A stretch of 47,475 bases of DNA from assembly GCF_037024155.1 (NCBI RefSeq), contig NZ_JAYKTS010000031.1, positions 1-47,475 of the forward strand. The letters are read 5' to 3'. Positions 1-8,160 of this stretch are shown piece after piece. The first letter of the stretch is position 1, and the number at the start of each line of letters is the position of its first letter. The stretch is from Bacillus sp. 2205SS5-2 (GTDB lineage Bacteria > Bacillota > Bacilli > Bacillales > Bacillaceae_K). The notes below the pieces were generated by a model that saw only the letters and a list, made by a program, of their open reading frames with translations, made no database searches and was not told where the DNA came from. The position numbers were made by a program, and so were the translations under genes.

Positions 1-39
1 GGCTATGAGGTAGATATCCAAAAATCAAAACCAGCTTAA
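1..39 (+). CDS. C-terminal tail of an upstream gene (partial)
   Basis: Frame 1 is open from the first base and ends at TAA (37-39), encoding the 12 residues GYEVDIQKSKPA. It is the only frame that makes sense as a gene end here. The piece is too short to recognise, and the call rests only on the open frame and plausible codons. Confidence 0.4.
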   Translation, partial: GYEVDIQKSKPA

Positions 40-316
40 ATCAAGTAATGGTGCCATAGCCAATCTTTAAAAATGGTCATTCCATTTTAGGGAGGGTGCT
101 TTTTTGTGTCAAAATCAGCATCAAAACCCATTTTCGTATAAAAAAAGCCATTTGAAAAGAGACTTTAATAAAGAGTAGTTTTTTTGTTATGGGTTTAGCA
201 AAGGGAAAATCGGGAATAACATCAGAGAAAAAATAATACATTGTTAGAGAAAGAGAGATAGCTAAGCATCATGAATATGTTAATCAAAAACACAAAATAT
301 AAAGATTTTTTAATTG
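40..316. other. Intergenic stretch, no gene seen
   Basis: AT-rich sequence between the partial upstream gene and the first dispersed repeat. A weak inverted repeat (AAAATGG / CCATTTTA, about 69-88) followed by a T-rich tract near 110 could be a poor terminator. I see no credible reading frame. Confidence 0.4.
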
Positions 317-460
317 AAGGCTCTTTTCGTATACATTGTGGCTATTTCATCTAATTTTGATTAAATCGCCCATTTCACTTTTGATTTCCATCAAAAATAG
401 ACGGGTTCAGCTGTAGTGGCTAGGGACTCAGGGTAGCCACTTCCGCTTTTCGTAAATGAT
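317..460 (-). repeat. Subfamily I dispersed repeat, truncated, with shortened palindromic cassette
   Basis: Reverse-oriented copy beginning AAGGCTCTTTTCGTATAC, the shared right terminus. The conserved inner block (GTGGCTATTTCATC, then TTTGATTTCCATCA) runs into a palindromic cassette reduced to its stem base (TAGTGGCTAGGG ... GTAGCCACTTCCGC). The left terminus is missing: similarity stops after CGTAAATGAT. Compare the full reverse copies at 11912-12171 and 27952-28589. Confidence 0.8.
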
Positions 461-668
461 TCCATACTTAACAGTCGGTTTCGTTAGGAAGTCCAAATGT
501 AGAGTCTGTATTGCGGAGCGTCTTTTCTCAAATGATGAACTATTAAAACTTGAAGTGATCAAATGTCCGAAATGTAGGAAAAAAGGAAGCCACTCTGGTT
601 ACTTAACCCATAATCAAATCAAAAATCCAAGTCGAGGAATTACGTTAATATATAATGAAGAGTTGTAG
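456..668 (+). CDS. Possible short zinc-ribbon-like ORF, doubtful
   Basis: A 70-codon frame with two CxxC pairs (CRVC and CPKC, about residues 15-18 and 37-40), as in small zinc ribbons. Its first codon lies inside the truncated end of the repeat at 317-460 and has no ribosome binding site. If the frame was ever coding, this is the remains of a gene whose 5' part was replaced by the repeat. It ends about 60 bases before the next gene. It may equally be chance. Confidence 0.2.
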   Translation: MIPYLTVGFVRKSKCRVCIAERLFSNDELLKLEVIKCPKCRKKGSHSGYLTHNQIKNPSRGITLIYNEEL

Positions 669-726
669 AAAAAAAATCCTTCCCTTACAATATAAGTATA
701 AAATATATGGAGGAAGGGGAGGTCAC

Positions 727-1521
727 ATGAGTATTCAAATATTTCCTGTAATGATTCGATCCGTAGGAGTGAAGATGAAAATCTGCACATTTCTTGTGGA
801 CAACTTGCTAATTGACACAGGTCCAATTTCAGCTAGAAAAAAATTAATTCCTATTTTTAAGGAACACTCTATTGAAAAAGTGATTCTAACTCACCATCAT
901 GAAGACCACACTGGTAATGCCAAATGGATTCAAGACCATTTACAAAAACCGATTTATATACATCCGAATGGGAAAGAGCTCTGTGAAAAAAAGACCTCAC
1001 TCCCAATTTATCGAGCTTTTTTTTGGGGGAATAGACCATCTTTTTCACCATTTGAACTTCCAAATGTAATACACTCGGAAAATTACTCTTTTCAGGTTGT
1101 TCATACTCCGGGTCATGCGGACGACCACATCTGTTTAGTAGATGAAGAAAAGCAAATTTGTTTCACCGGCGATTTGTATTTACATCATAGTCCTCTCAGT
1201 ATGTTTAAATTTGAATCGATTCCACAGATTATGGCTTCTCTGAATGAATTGTTAAAGTATTCATTTAAGGATATTTATTGTTCTCACCGAGGAGAACTGA
1301 AAAATGGACGGAAAGATTTGATTCGGAAGCTGCACTACTTAGAAGAATTATCTTACAATATAGCCTCACAATATAAAGCTGGTTACAGTGTTTCAGAAAT
1401 AAGGGGAAATCTTTTTCCAAAGAATACATTATTTCAATATGTATCACTATTTGAAAACTCGCCAACACATATTGTTCACTCTGTCCTTACACAATCCCTA
1501 TCACATGAGAAAACATGCTGA
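727..1521 (+). CDS. Metallo-beta-lactamase-fold hydrolase
   Basis: A 264-residue MBL-fold enzyme, probably a cytoplasmic zinc-dependent hydrolase of unknown substrate. The metal-binding signature THHHEDHTGN lies near residues 54-63. The later ligand motifs HTPGHADDH and FTGDLYL and a C-terminal SHRGE follow in the order typical of the family. No signal peptide or membrane segment is seen. The frame is open upstream to 655, but the ATG at 727 directly follows a strong GGAGGAAGGGGAGG Shine-Dalgarno tract, so I start there. It stands alone, with a repeat upstream and a convergent coat gene downstream. Family assignment is firm; the substrate is unknown. Confidence 0.88.
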   Translation: MSIQIFPVMIRSVGVKMKICTFLVDNLLIDTGPISARKKLIPIFKEHSIEKVILTHHHEDHTGNAKWIQDHLQKPIYIHPNGKELCEKKTSLPIYRAFFWGNRPSFSPFELPNVIHSENYSFQVVHTPGHADDHICLVDEEKQICFTGDLYLHHSPLSMFKFESIPQIMASLNELLKYSFKDIYCSHRGELKNGRKDLIRKLHYLEELSYNIASQYKAGYSVSEIRGNLFPKNTLFQYVSLFENSPTHIVHSVLTQSLSHEKTC

Positions 1522-1764
1522 CTTAAAGAGACTACCTAAGAGTAGAATAATTGTAATATTGAAAGAAGATGACCATACTGTTCATTTATTGCTTTCTTTT
1601 CGCAATGGGTTTTACCCTTGTCCAGCTTGATTAGAAGTATATGTTTTTTTCGAATATACCAAGAAGTCGCTTTCTATCTTTAACAGAAGGAATAAATGGA
1701 GATAATTAGGTATTGGTGTGTGGTTTTATTTTTTTATACAGGAATTCTTTTTCTCATATTACAG

Positions 1765-1799
1765 AATGAAAAGCTCGCCATGTAGGCAAGCTTTTCATT
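1765..1799. terminator. Bidirectional terminator between convergent genes
   Basis: Stem AATGAAAAGCTCGCC / GGCAAGCTTTTCATT with an ATGTA-type loop, ending at the stop codon of the minus-strand coat gene. It can serve both that gene and the hydrolase gene upstream. Confidence 0.7.
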
Positions 1800-2380
1800 T
1801 ACTTTAATTGGGAGGAGGGGATTGAAGAATAGTTTTTTACAAGAGCCTGAACAGTATCTATGTTGACGGTTACAGGATAAAAATTATGTTGATTTTGAAA
1901 CAAAAAGAGGTCATAGGCCATATCAATGTAATCTGGCACACTTTGAGCTAATAAGGTTCTAAACGTAGGATTAGCTATTTCAAGTGTAGACACTGTTAAT
2001 AATGAACTCATTGATTTCATCAAGCCAAGCATTTGTCCTGAAAATTTCTCATCGTTTATTTCTGCAAATTCTTTAACAGGAAATTTCGGGATAGCTGATG
2101 TCTCACCGAACACTACTGATCCCTTGTTCAACCGTTCGTATTTTGTATTGATCATTGTAGTTTGTTGTTGTTCAAGCATGGTGACAATGGCGTGATAATG
2201 CGACAAAATGTACTGATGTTGGTGATTAACAAGGATCTTTAATTCATTTAATTGTACGAATTCTCTTGCAATGGTTAAAAAATCTACAATATTAATTAAC
2301 CCAGAGAGTATTTCATGAAGATTATATACTTCATGATTTCCATGCATAGATCCATTTGTTTGGTTACTTTGACTTTTCAA
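1799..2380 (-). CDS. CotF-like spore coat protein
   Basis: A 193-residue protein of the coat-F/ferritin-like helical family found in spore coats of Bacillus relatives. Recognisable blocks are HEVYNLHEILSGLINIVD near the start, a central helical pair, FSGQMLGLMKSMSS, and a C-terminal NPTFRTLLAQSVPDYIDMAY followed by FLFQNQHNFYPV. The frame is open further upstream, but the best start is TTG at 2380: it follows GATGGAGGAGGACC at good spacing, whereas the upstream ATG at 2440 has no ribosome binding site. Expression is probably late in sporulation in the mother cell, though no clear sigma-K promoter was identified. It is monocistronic and convergent with the hydrolase gene. Confidence 0.8.
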   Translation of the reverse strand: MKSQSNQTNGSMHGNHEVYNLHEILSGLINIVDFLTIAREFVQLNELKILVNHQHQYILSHYHAIVTMLEQQQTTMINTKYERLNKGSVVFGETSAIPKFPVKEFAEINDEKFSGQMLGLMKSMSSLLTVSTLEIANPTFRTLLAQSVPDYIDMAYDLFLFQNQHNFYPVTVNIDTVQALVKNYSSIPSSQLK

Positions 2381-2736
2381 TAGTGGTCCTCCTCCATCAC
2401 AGTTCCTCTGCATAGTTTTTCTTGAAATCGAATTTCTCATTCAAGGATTCAAATGAAAACACTGTGATCACAAAGAATGTTGTTTTTCACAGAAGGATAT
2501 ATCCCGTTAAAAAGATTAATTTCGAGGTGTCTACTTGTCTTATTGGAAAAATTATTATCAGAATAAAGAATTCCAATACCTAGTAAAATCAAGAGAAACA
2601 ATGAATATGAAAAAGGACAAAGACCTATACATAGTGTAGTAAATCGTTCTTCTTACACACTCCTGATAAAATATTTCAGCATGAGTGTAACGTATATTGA
2701 TAGGTATTTGTCTAAAGTTAAAAGGAGAGAATATTG
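2381..2736. other. Divergent intergenic region
   Basis: Holds the upstream regions of the minus-strand coat gene and the plus-strand YciI-like gene. It is AT-rich. I see no gene and no promoter that I can call with confidence. Confidence 0.4.
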
Positions 2737-3048
2737 ATGACAGAGAAACAACAATTTGTATATGTTTTAAAACTTATTCCAAGACTATTAAAGGAGGATC
2801 AGTGGAAAGAGAGCGATCAAGAAATAGTGGAAGAACATTTTCATACTCTCAAAAAAATGCAACAAGACGGTCAATTGATCCTGGCGGGAAGAACTTTGCA
2901 AATGGATGAAACTACGTTTGGGTTAGTAATATTTGAAGCTAACAGCATGACGGATGCCAAAATGATGATGAAAAATGATCCCGCCGTCAAAAAAGGTATA
3001 ATGACAGCGGAAATCTTTCCTTATAGAGTAGCCCTCATGAGAAATTAA
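2737..3048 (+). CDS. YciI-like family protein
   Basis: A 103-residue protein of the YciI-like (dimeric alpha-beta barrel) family. Typical pieces are an N-terminal strand QFVYVLKLIPRL, the block EEHFHTLKKMQQDGQLILAGR with the conserved His and Gly, FGLVIFEANSMTDAKMMMKNDPAV, and the ending FPYRVALM. The function of most members is unknown. The ATG at 2737 follows AAAGGAGAG at about eight bases, so it is preferred over the TTG at 2734. It is followed by the exported repeat protein, probably in a separate unit. Confidence 0.82.
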   Translation: MTEKQQFVYVLKLIPRLLKEDQWKESDQEIVEEHFHTLKKMQQDGQLILAGRTLQMDETTFGLVIFEANSMTDAKMMMKNDPAVKKGIMTAEIFPYRVALMRN

Positions 3049-3114
3049 GTTCTCGATTGACATTCCGCTGACATATTCAAAGAGTATACTTCTAGAAGCG
3101 AAAGGACGAGGAAT

Positions 3115-3783
3115 ATGTTGAAAAAGAGTCTTAAAATGGTAACTACAATACTATTTTTCTGTATGATCCCAAGTGTTCAAACTTATGCAATCAGTACAAA
3201 TGTAGAAGAGACTTTAAGGATGGAGGAATCCACTCAAACATTTTTTAAGAACCACATTCATCCCGTTAATGAGGAGAAGTTTCAAGAAAAATTACAAAAA
3301 GAAGCTGCTAAATATGGCATTGAAACGGAAGGACTCGAGAAACGGGACATAGCCAAGAAGGTCTTCAATGCTAAGCTGTTAGAAGAAGCAAAAGAGCTTG
3401 GAATTGAAACAGAAGGAAAAGAGATAAAGCAATTGGCTATTGAAGTACACGAAGTTAGACTCCTATCAAAAGCTACTAAATTGGGTATTGAGACAGATAA
3501 TAAAGAGATCAAAGAGATTGAGAAAGAAGTAAGGAAATCTCTTTTATATAAAGAAGCAGAGAGATTAGGGATTGAAACTAAAGGAAAAAAAATAAAAGAA
3601 ATTGGTCATGAGGTATTTCAAGAGACAGTTTTTAAACTTGCTCAATCATTAGAACTTGCAACAGAAGGGAAAACGGCGAAGCAATTATGGGTAGAAATAA
3701 AAGAGAGTCATCCTGAAGCTTTAAAAGAAGCAAATTTTTTTCGAAAAGACAAAAATTGTGGATGGCCTCATCATCTAGAATAA
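3115..3783 (+). CDS. Exported protein with five ~28-residue helical repeats
   Basis: A 222-residue protein with a clear signal peptide (basic MLKKSLK, hydrophobic core to about residue 22, likely cut after TYA). From about residue 55 it carries five tandem repeats of about 28 residues, each built around a core such as KELGIETEGKEIK preceded by a charged helix. They look like paired amphipathic helices rich in Lys and Glu. The tail ends in KNCGWPHHLE with one Cys. I do not recognise the family. GAAAGGACGAGGAAT precedes the ATG. A strong terminator separates it from the two-component system 120 bases downstream; it could be a target or accessory of that system, but that rests only on adjacency. 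Confidence 0.75.
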   Translation: MLKKSLKMVTTILFFCMIPSVQTYAISTNVEETLRMEESTQTFFKNHIHPVNEEKFQEKLQKEAAKYGIETEGLEKRDIAKKVFNAKLLEEAKELGIETEGKEIKQLAIEVHEVRLLSKATKLGIETDNKEIKEIEKEVRKSLLYKEAERLGIETKGKKIKEIGHEVFQETVFKLAQSLELATEGKTAKQLWVEIKESHPEALKEANFFRKDKNCGWPHHLE

Positions 3784-3789
3784 CTAGTG

Positions 3790-3819
3790 AAGCTGACTTT
3801 TGTTAAAGTCAGCTTTTTT
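3790..3819 (+). terminator. Rho-independent terminator
   Basis: Perfect stem AAGCTGACTTT / AAAGTCAGCTT around TGTT, followed by TTTTT, directly after the exported repeat protein. Confidence 0.88.
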
Positions 3820-3849
3820 CAAACGTAAGAAAGAATAAAATTTCGGGAG

Positions 3850-3877
3850 TTAGATAAGTATCAAGCTAAGTTATAAT
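3850..3877 (+). promoter_or_regulatory. Sigma-A-type promoter of the two-component operon
   Basis: TTAGAT (3850-3855), a 16-base spacer and a perfect TATAAT (3872-3877), 30 bases before the response-regulator start. The -35 is weak, so activation is possible. Confidence 0.5.
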
Positions 3878-3907
3878 GGAGAGAAGAACGTAATAAGGGT
3901 GGTTGAA

Positions 3908-4585
3908 ATGAGGAAAATCATGATTGTAGAGGATGAAGCAACCATTGCAAGAGTATTAGCCGCGTATCTTAAAAAAGCAGAATTTGAGGTGGAAATCGCT
4001 TCTAGTGGGAAGGAAGCGATTCAGCGTTTCTCCATCTTTCAGCCAAATGTTATCTTGCTCGATATCATGATGACGGGTGCTGATGGATTTGACGTACTTA
4101 AATATGTGAGAACGATAAGTAGTTGTCCAGTGATTATGTTAACAGCATTATCGGATACGGAGTATAAATTAAAAGGGTTCTCTCAAGGTGCAGATGATTA
4201 TATTACAAAGCCGTTTGTGGCAGAGGAAGTGGTTGCGCGTGTTCAGGCTATTTTACGAAGAGCTAAGGCACTCAGTGACGATCACTTAGGACTTTTTGGA
4301 GCATTAAAAGTAGATTTTCAATCTCGTCAGTTGTTTTTATCTAATGAACGCCTGGAGTTAACGCCTAAAGATACTAGTCTATTGCTATTTCTAATTGAGC
4401 ATTCATCACAGGTCTTTACGAGAGAGCAATTAATAGACCGCGTATGGGGGATGGATTACGAGGGGAGTGATCGTGCAGTTGATTTAGCCATAAAGCGGAT
4501 ACGAAAATCATTAGTAGGTTGGAGCAAGAGTGAAGGTGAAATCAAAACGATAAGAGGGGTAGGCTATCAGTTCTGTGTTTACTAA
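3908..4585 (+). CDS. OmpR/PhoB-family response regulator
   Basis: A 225-residue regulator with an N-terminal receiver domain (acidic pocket EDE at 8-10, phospho-acceptor Asp52 in ILLDIMM, conserved Lys in YITKPF near 102) and a C-terminal winged helix (about 130-225, LTPKDTSLLLFL to IRGVGYQF). It should bind DNA when phosphorylated by the kinase encoded next. ATG 3908 is placed six bases after AAGGGTGG; the upstream in-frame GTG at 3899 lies inside that tract. It overlaps the kinase gene by 11 bases, so translation is probably coupled. The signal and regulon are unknown; the exported repeat protein upstream is one candidate target. Confidence 0.93.
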   Translation: MRKIMIVEDEATIARVLAAYLKKAEFEVEIASSGKEAIQRFSIFQPNVILLDIMMTGADGFDVLKYVRTISSCPVIMLTALSDTEYKLKGFSQGADDYITKPFVAEEVVARVQAILRRAKALSDDHLGLFGALKVDFQSRQLFLSNERLELTPKDTSLLLFLIEHSSQVFTREQLIDRVWGMDYEGSDRAVDLAIKRIRKSLVGWSKSEGEIKTIRGVGYQFCVY

Positions 4586-6026
4586 AAAAAATGAGAAAAT
4601 TCCATTGTTGCGCTACTGGACAACTCGCTATTTGTTGACTCTTGTGGTGGGTATCATAGGATTAGGACTTTTTTCCGGATATATTGTTCATCGAAATGCA
4701 GTGGTAAATCAGCTGGATTTATCTACCCTTTTAGCGGAAGAAATAGCGGATCGTTTGGTAGATGATTCGGGTCGTATACAGTACACTCCTTTTATACCGA
4801 AACTGATTGAAGAGAGAGTTCGAATTTTTAACTCTTCAGATTCTATCACGGTTTTTCTCAAAGGTGAAAATGAGAAAATCATTCCACTTGTGAAAATGAA
4901 GCGTACAGCTTCTAAGGAAATCCTTGCGACCATTTCAAATTTACCCGTTCGAAAGGACACCTATATAGAGGAAGTCAATCTGCCTACGGAAAGGAAAATA
5001 TACTTTATTAGCGTACCCTTAATAGTAGAAGATGAAGCTGTGGGATCAGTCGTTGTCCTCAATTCGTCACCTTCTATGATAAAGTTTTTCGAGCAATTTC
5101 GCTTCGTTTTAGGTGCGTTATTATTAATGGCACTATTAGGATGGGGCGTCATTTATTTATTAACGAAACGTCTAGTAGCACCGATAGCAGATGTTGCTAA
5201 ATCAGCTATGGAGATGAAAGAAGGTCATTACCCGTCTTCTGTAGAACATCAAAACGTAAAAGAGAAAGAAATTTCAGATCTCATTTTATCGTTTAATGAA
5301 ATGTCTGTAAAACTTCAGGCACTTGAAACACTTCGCAAAGAACTATTGGCTGGTGTGACACACGAATTAAAAACGCCTGTAACAGCGATCAGTGCTTTAC
5401 TTCAAGCTATTCAGGATGAGGTGGTAGAAGAAGAGGAAAAAGCTGAGTTTGTCATGATGAGTTATAAAGAAACGGAAAAATTGCAGCGAATGATTGAAGA
5501 TTTACTTGATTTTAATACATTTTCATCAGGTGTGATGACGGTCGATACACATAAACTTCATCTCCCTACTCTAATTGCAGAATGGGTAAAACAGTGGAGA
5601 ATCATGTATAGAGGAAAAGGTATTACCTTCACCATAGATCAAATAGGGGAGGTGGTAGCGTTTGGAGACGAGCTTCGTGTCCACCAAATATTGACAAACT
5701 TAATCAACAACAGTGTTCACGCAATGCCTTTGGGTGGTGAAATTATCATCCGGCTTCTTACAGAAGGTGAGGAAGCAATTTTTGAAGTGAAAGATATGGG
5801 AGAAGGAATTCCTGTCCAAGAACAACCGTATATTTTTGAGCGATTTTATCGTGGAAAACGGAAAAAAAACAAGATTCGGGGATTAGGATTAGGGCTAAGT
5901 TTTAGTGAACTTTTAGCCAATGCACAACGTGGATCATTGTCATTGCTAACTAGCAATGAAAACGGATCGGTTTTTCGCTTTTCACTTCCTGTTAGTGCAA
6001 ATGGTATGAGGAGAACGTATGAATAA
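4575..6026 (+). CDS. Membrane sensor histidine kinase
   Basis: A 483-residue kinase paired with the regulator upstream. Transmembrane segments at about 16-40 and 176-198 enclose an extracytoplasmic sensor domain of about 135 residues. A HAMP linker follows (about 200-250), then the dimerisation/phospho-acceptor helix with His263 in GVTHELKTP, and the ATPase domain with N-box NLINNSVHA, G1 DMGEGI, F-box YIFERFYRG and G2 GLGLGLS. The start is GTG at 4575 inside the end of the regulator gene; no better in-frame start is near. The sensor domain is not recognisable, so the stimulus is unknown. A terminator follows within four bases of the stop. Confidence 0.92.
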   Translation: MFTKKNEKIPLLRYWTTRYLLTLVVGIIGLGLFSGYIVHRNAVVNQLDLSTLLAEEIADRLVDDSGRIQYTPFIPKLIEERVRIFNSSDSITVFLKGENEKIIPLVKMKRTASKEILATISNLPVRKDTYIEEVNLPTERKIYFISVPLIVEDEAVGSVVVLNSSPSMIKFFEQFRFVLGALLLMALLGWGVIYLLTKRLVAPIADVAKSAMEMKEGHYPSSVEHQNVKEKEISDLILSFNEMSVKLQALETLRKELLAGVTHELKTPVTAISALLQAIQDEVVEEEEKAEFVMMSYKETEKLQRMIEDLLDFNTFSSGVMTVDTHKLHLPTLIAEWVKQWRIMYRGKGITFTIDQIGEVVAFGDELRVHQILTNLINNSVHAMPLGGEIIIRLLTEGEEAIFEVKDMGEGIPVQEQPYIFERFYRGKRKKNKIRGLGLGLSFSELLANAQRGSLSLLTSNENGSVFRFSLPVSANGMRRTYE

Positions 6027-6029
6027 AAA

Positions 6030-6067
6030 AGAGAGCGGATTGCTGCTCTCTATTTCTATTTTTTTCT
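6030..6067 (+). terminator. Terminator of the two-component operon
   Basis: Stem AGAGAGC / GCTCTCT around GGATTGCT, followed by a T-rich run (TATTTCTATTTTTTT), immediately after the kinase stop. Confidence 0.75.
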
Positions 6068-6166
6068 CCTTAAAAGGTGCATAATTCACAAGGTGATTTC
6101 ACAAAAATTAATGTTTACCGGATCAGATAAACATTAGAAAATAGGCCCTCTTGGTATTTTATTTCG

Positions 6167-6314
6167 AAGGCTGTTTTCGAATTAGTTCTTATTTCGTGAT
6201 GAAGAATGATTTCGGGCATCTTTTCGCATTGTTTTTAACTCGAAATGAGAAAAGAAAAATGTGTTTCCATCCGTTTTTATATGCTAGAGCAATAAAGTAT
6301 ACCAAAAGAGCCAT
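6167..6314 (+). repeat. Subfamily II dispersed repeat
   Basis: Begins AAGGCTGTTTTCGAATTAG and ends AGTATACCAAAAGAGCC. The interior (TTCGTGATGAAGA, TTTCGGGCATCTTTTCGCA, TGTTTCCATCC, ATGCTAGAGCAA) matches the copy at 19859-20023. The ends resemble subfamily I but the middle differs. It lies head to tail with a subfamily I copy that starts seven bases later. Confidence 0.75.
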
Positions 6315-6320
6315 CACGAA

Positions 6321-6481
6321 AGACTGTTTTGCAAAGTTTGTTGATTTTCAAACCAGTCTATAAACGTTGATTTAGTTTTGTTTCGGTCATCATTTCGGCT
6401 ATATTGGATGATAACCAACAGTGAAATGGAGGGTGTAATCAATAACTAGATGAAATAGCCACAATGTATATGAAAAGATGC
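6321..6481 (+). repeat. Subfamily I dispersed repeat without cassette
   Basis: Forward copy: GACTGTTTTGCAAAG at the left, TTTCGGTCATCATTTCGG in the middle, AACAGTGAAATGGAGG, and GATGAAATAGCCACAATG with TATATGAAAAGATG at the right. There is no palindromic unit at the internal cassette point. The remaining bases to 6622 hold no gene that I can see. Confidence 0.78.
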
Positions 6482-6622
6482 AGAACATTCCTCCTTGTAA
6501 AGGAAATCAATCTATTCGTCGGCTTTCAGAAGGTCAGGAGCGACAATGAATGCGAATAGAGTCATCCACAACATTTCACATGCTCGAAGTTCTTATAAAA
6601 GTAATTGATAGCTAATAGAAGT

Positions 6623-7288
6623 TTAACTGAATAAATAATCTACTTGTACTCTTGCGACAACACCAATTTGACCAGTTGCGATGGGGGTTGAGCTTTCTGT
6701 GCTATAAGCTAACACCTTACCAGTGGGTTGCGGTGAACTCATATCAGGAATCTCTTTAATATTGATGGGTGAAGGTTGAAGTGTCTGTCCTGATGACTGG
6801 GCTAAAATCTTGGCCTTTTCGTAAGCTACATCGTACGCTTTGGCAAGTGCTTTTAGGTAAGGAACTCGGATATCCAAAAGTGAAAATTCAATTCGTTCTA
6901 CAATATTCGCGCCGCTATTGACTGCATCGTCAATGATTTTTCCTACTTGGTTTAGATCAGTTATTTGCACTCGAAAGACTTGTCGAACATCATACCCTTT
7001 GAATAGTTGTTTTCCGTCCACATAATCATATTGCGGATAAATCTGATAAGTAGACGTTTGGATGTCCTTCTCCTCGATCCCGTTTTTATAGAGAGAATGT
7101 AGAATACGTTGTGCAATTACTGAGTTTTCTTGCTGTGCTACTTGTAATTCTTTATTGGATGTTAAGACCCCCATGAAAGCAATAGCAGCATCAGGCTCAA
7201 CCTTTATTGTAAAACTACCAGTTACTTGGATCGTTTCTTTGCCTTTAAATATTTTAGTTTGTCTCTGTTGAAGGGGATACGAATACAC
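6623..7288 (-). CDS. SIMPL (DUF541) domain protein
   Basis: A 221-residue protein that is almost entirely one SIMPL domain. Characteristic elements are the N-terminal IQVTGSFTIKVEPDAAIAFMGV strand pair, QQENSVIAQRILHSLYKNGI, the DIQTSTYQIYPQYDY block, GYDVRQVFRVQITDLNQVGKIID and a C-terminal VVARVQVDYLF. Members form large oligomers; some are periplasmic or cell-surface proteins, but no signal peptide is visible here. The start is GTG at 7288, eight bases after AAAGGAGGC. The proline-rich protein gene lies just upstream on the same strand with only 15 bases between, so the two are probably co-transcribed. The precise role is unknown. Confidence 0.82.
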   Translation of the reverse strand: MYSYPLQQRQTKIFKGKETIQVTGSFTIKVEPDAAIAFMGVLTSNKELQVAQQENSVIAQRILHSLYKNGIEEKDIQTSTYQIYPQYDYVDGKQLFKGYDVRQVFRVQITDLNQVGKIIDDAVNSGANIVERIEFSLLDIRVPYLKALAKAYDVAYEKAKILAQSSGQTLQPSPINIKEIPDMSSPQPTGKVLAYSTESSTPIATGQIGVVARVQVDYLFS

Positions 7289-7303
7289 CGTTATGAGCCT
7301 CCT

Positions 7304-7750
7304 TTACAAGCATGTAAATGAGCGAACTCTTCTCAAATCAACCCCATAATACATCCACATATAGCCATTCCAGCGATATCCACTCATACTTCTTCTTCCG
7401 ATATATGTGGGATAATACCAGAAGGAACGACCTGAATTTAACCAAACATAGGTATAGCGATATTTACATCCTTTAATGGCTCCTGGGTCGACCGCACTCA
7501 CACCAACCGATTGCTGCTCCATTGGAATTGTCGACGGGGGTGGACCAGGTGGTTGATCTGCTCCTCCTGATGGGAAACCAGGTGTACCAGGACCTTGCCC
7601 GCCTCCAGGAAATGGGCTTGAGGGAAAACCGGGTGTACCAGGACCTTGCCCACCTCCGGGAAACGGGCTTGAGGGAAAGCCAGGTGCATTTGGAGGCTGA
7701 TTACCTGGTGGGAACATGGGAAATGGTGAAAATTGTCTTGGATCGTACAT
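7304..7750 (-). CDS. Pro/Gly-rich low-complexity protein with aromatic C-terminal domain
   Basis: A 148-residue protein. Residues 1-75 are Pro/Gly/Phe-rich and contain about two and a half copies of a 17-residue unit of the form PGFPSSPFPGGGQGPGT. The C-terminal 55 residues are a compact basic and aromatic domain (KYRYTYVWLNSGRSFWYYP, then GRRSMSGYRWNGYMWMYYGVD). I recall similar small proteins in other Bacillus species, with no known function; a surface or spore association is only a guess. The ATG at 7750 follows AAAGGGG; the frame is open upstream to 7870, but that part has no ribosome binding site. It is the first gene of a pair with the SIMPL protein. Confidence 0.72.
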   Translation of the reverse strand: MYDPRQFSPFPMFPPGNQPPNAPGFPSSPFPGGGQGPGTPGFPSSPFPGGGQGPGTPGFPSGGADQPPGPPPSTIPMEQQSVGVSAVDPGAIKGCKYRYTYVWLNSGRSFWYYPTYIGRRSMSGYRWNGYMWMYYGVDLRRVRSFTCL

Positions 7751-7814
7751 ATCATTACCCCTTTCAAAGTTAGTCACTTTATACGTATGTAAAATGAACA
7801 AATAAGTGCCTATC

Positions 7815-8160
7815 CAACATTGAAAAGCGGAGCTGGGTCGATCAGCAGCGGCGGGCAAATGTTGGTTCACGTAGAAGGTCCTGACCTTCGAAGTGGAGCG
7901 TTATTAGTCCCATAGCTGCTACCCGGTGAAGCTAGACAACATTGAAAAGCGGAGCTGGGTCGATCAGCAGCGGCGGGCAAATGTTGGTTCACGTAGAAGG
8001 TCCTGACCTTCGAAGTGGAGCGTTATTAGTCCCATAGCTGCTACCCGGTGAAGCTAGACAACATTGAAAAGCGGAGCCGGGTCGATCAGCAGCGGCGGGC
8101 AAATGCCAGATCACGGAGTGAAGGCTGCATCACAAAGTGGCTCAGACCTTTACAGTGGAC
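7815..8160 (+). repeat. Tandem 122-bp palindromic repeat, ~2.4 units
   Basis: Units start with CAACATTGAAAAGCGGAGC at 7815, 7937 and 8059, so the period is 122 bases. The first two are nearly identical. The third keeps about 50 bases and then diverges (ATCACGGAGTGAAGGCTGCA). Each unit is an imperfect inverted repeat centred on GAAGGTCCTGACCTTC, with GCTGGGT / ACCCGGTGAAGC near its ends. The AAAAGCGGA motif is shared with the 118-bp units at 17443-17910 and 28041-28512, so this is probably a related cassette type outside a subfamily I element. Confidence 0.82.

Noticed and set aside
2254-2440. Upstream start for the coat gene at 2440
   Set aside because: No ribosome binding site there; TTG at 2380 follows GGAGGAGG, and the extra residues do not fit the family.
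3057-3090. TTGACA ... TATACT as a promoter for the exported repeat protein
   Set aside because: The spacer would be 22 bases, too long for sigma-A; left uncalled.
6151-6363. 70-codon frame
   Set aside because: Covers a subfamily II repeat and the start of a subfamily I copy; the same frame is broken in other copies.
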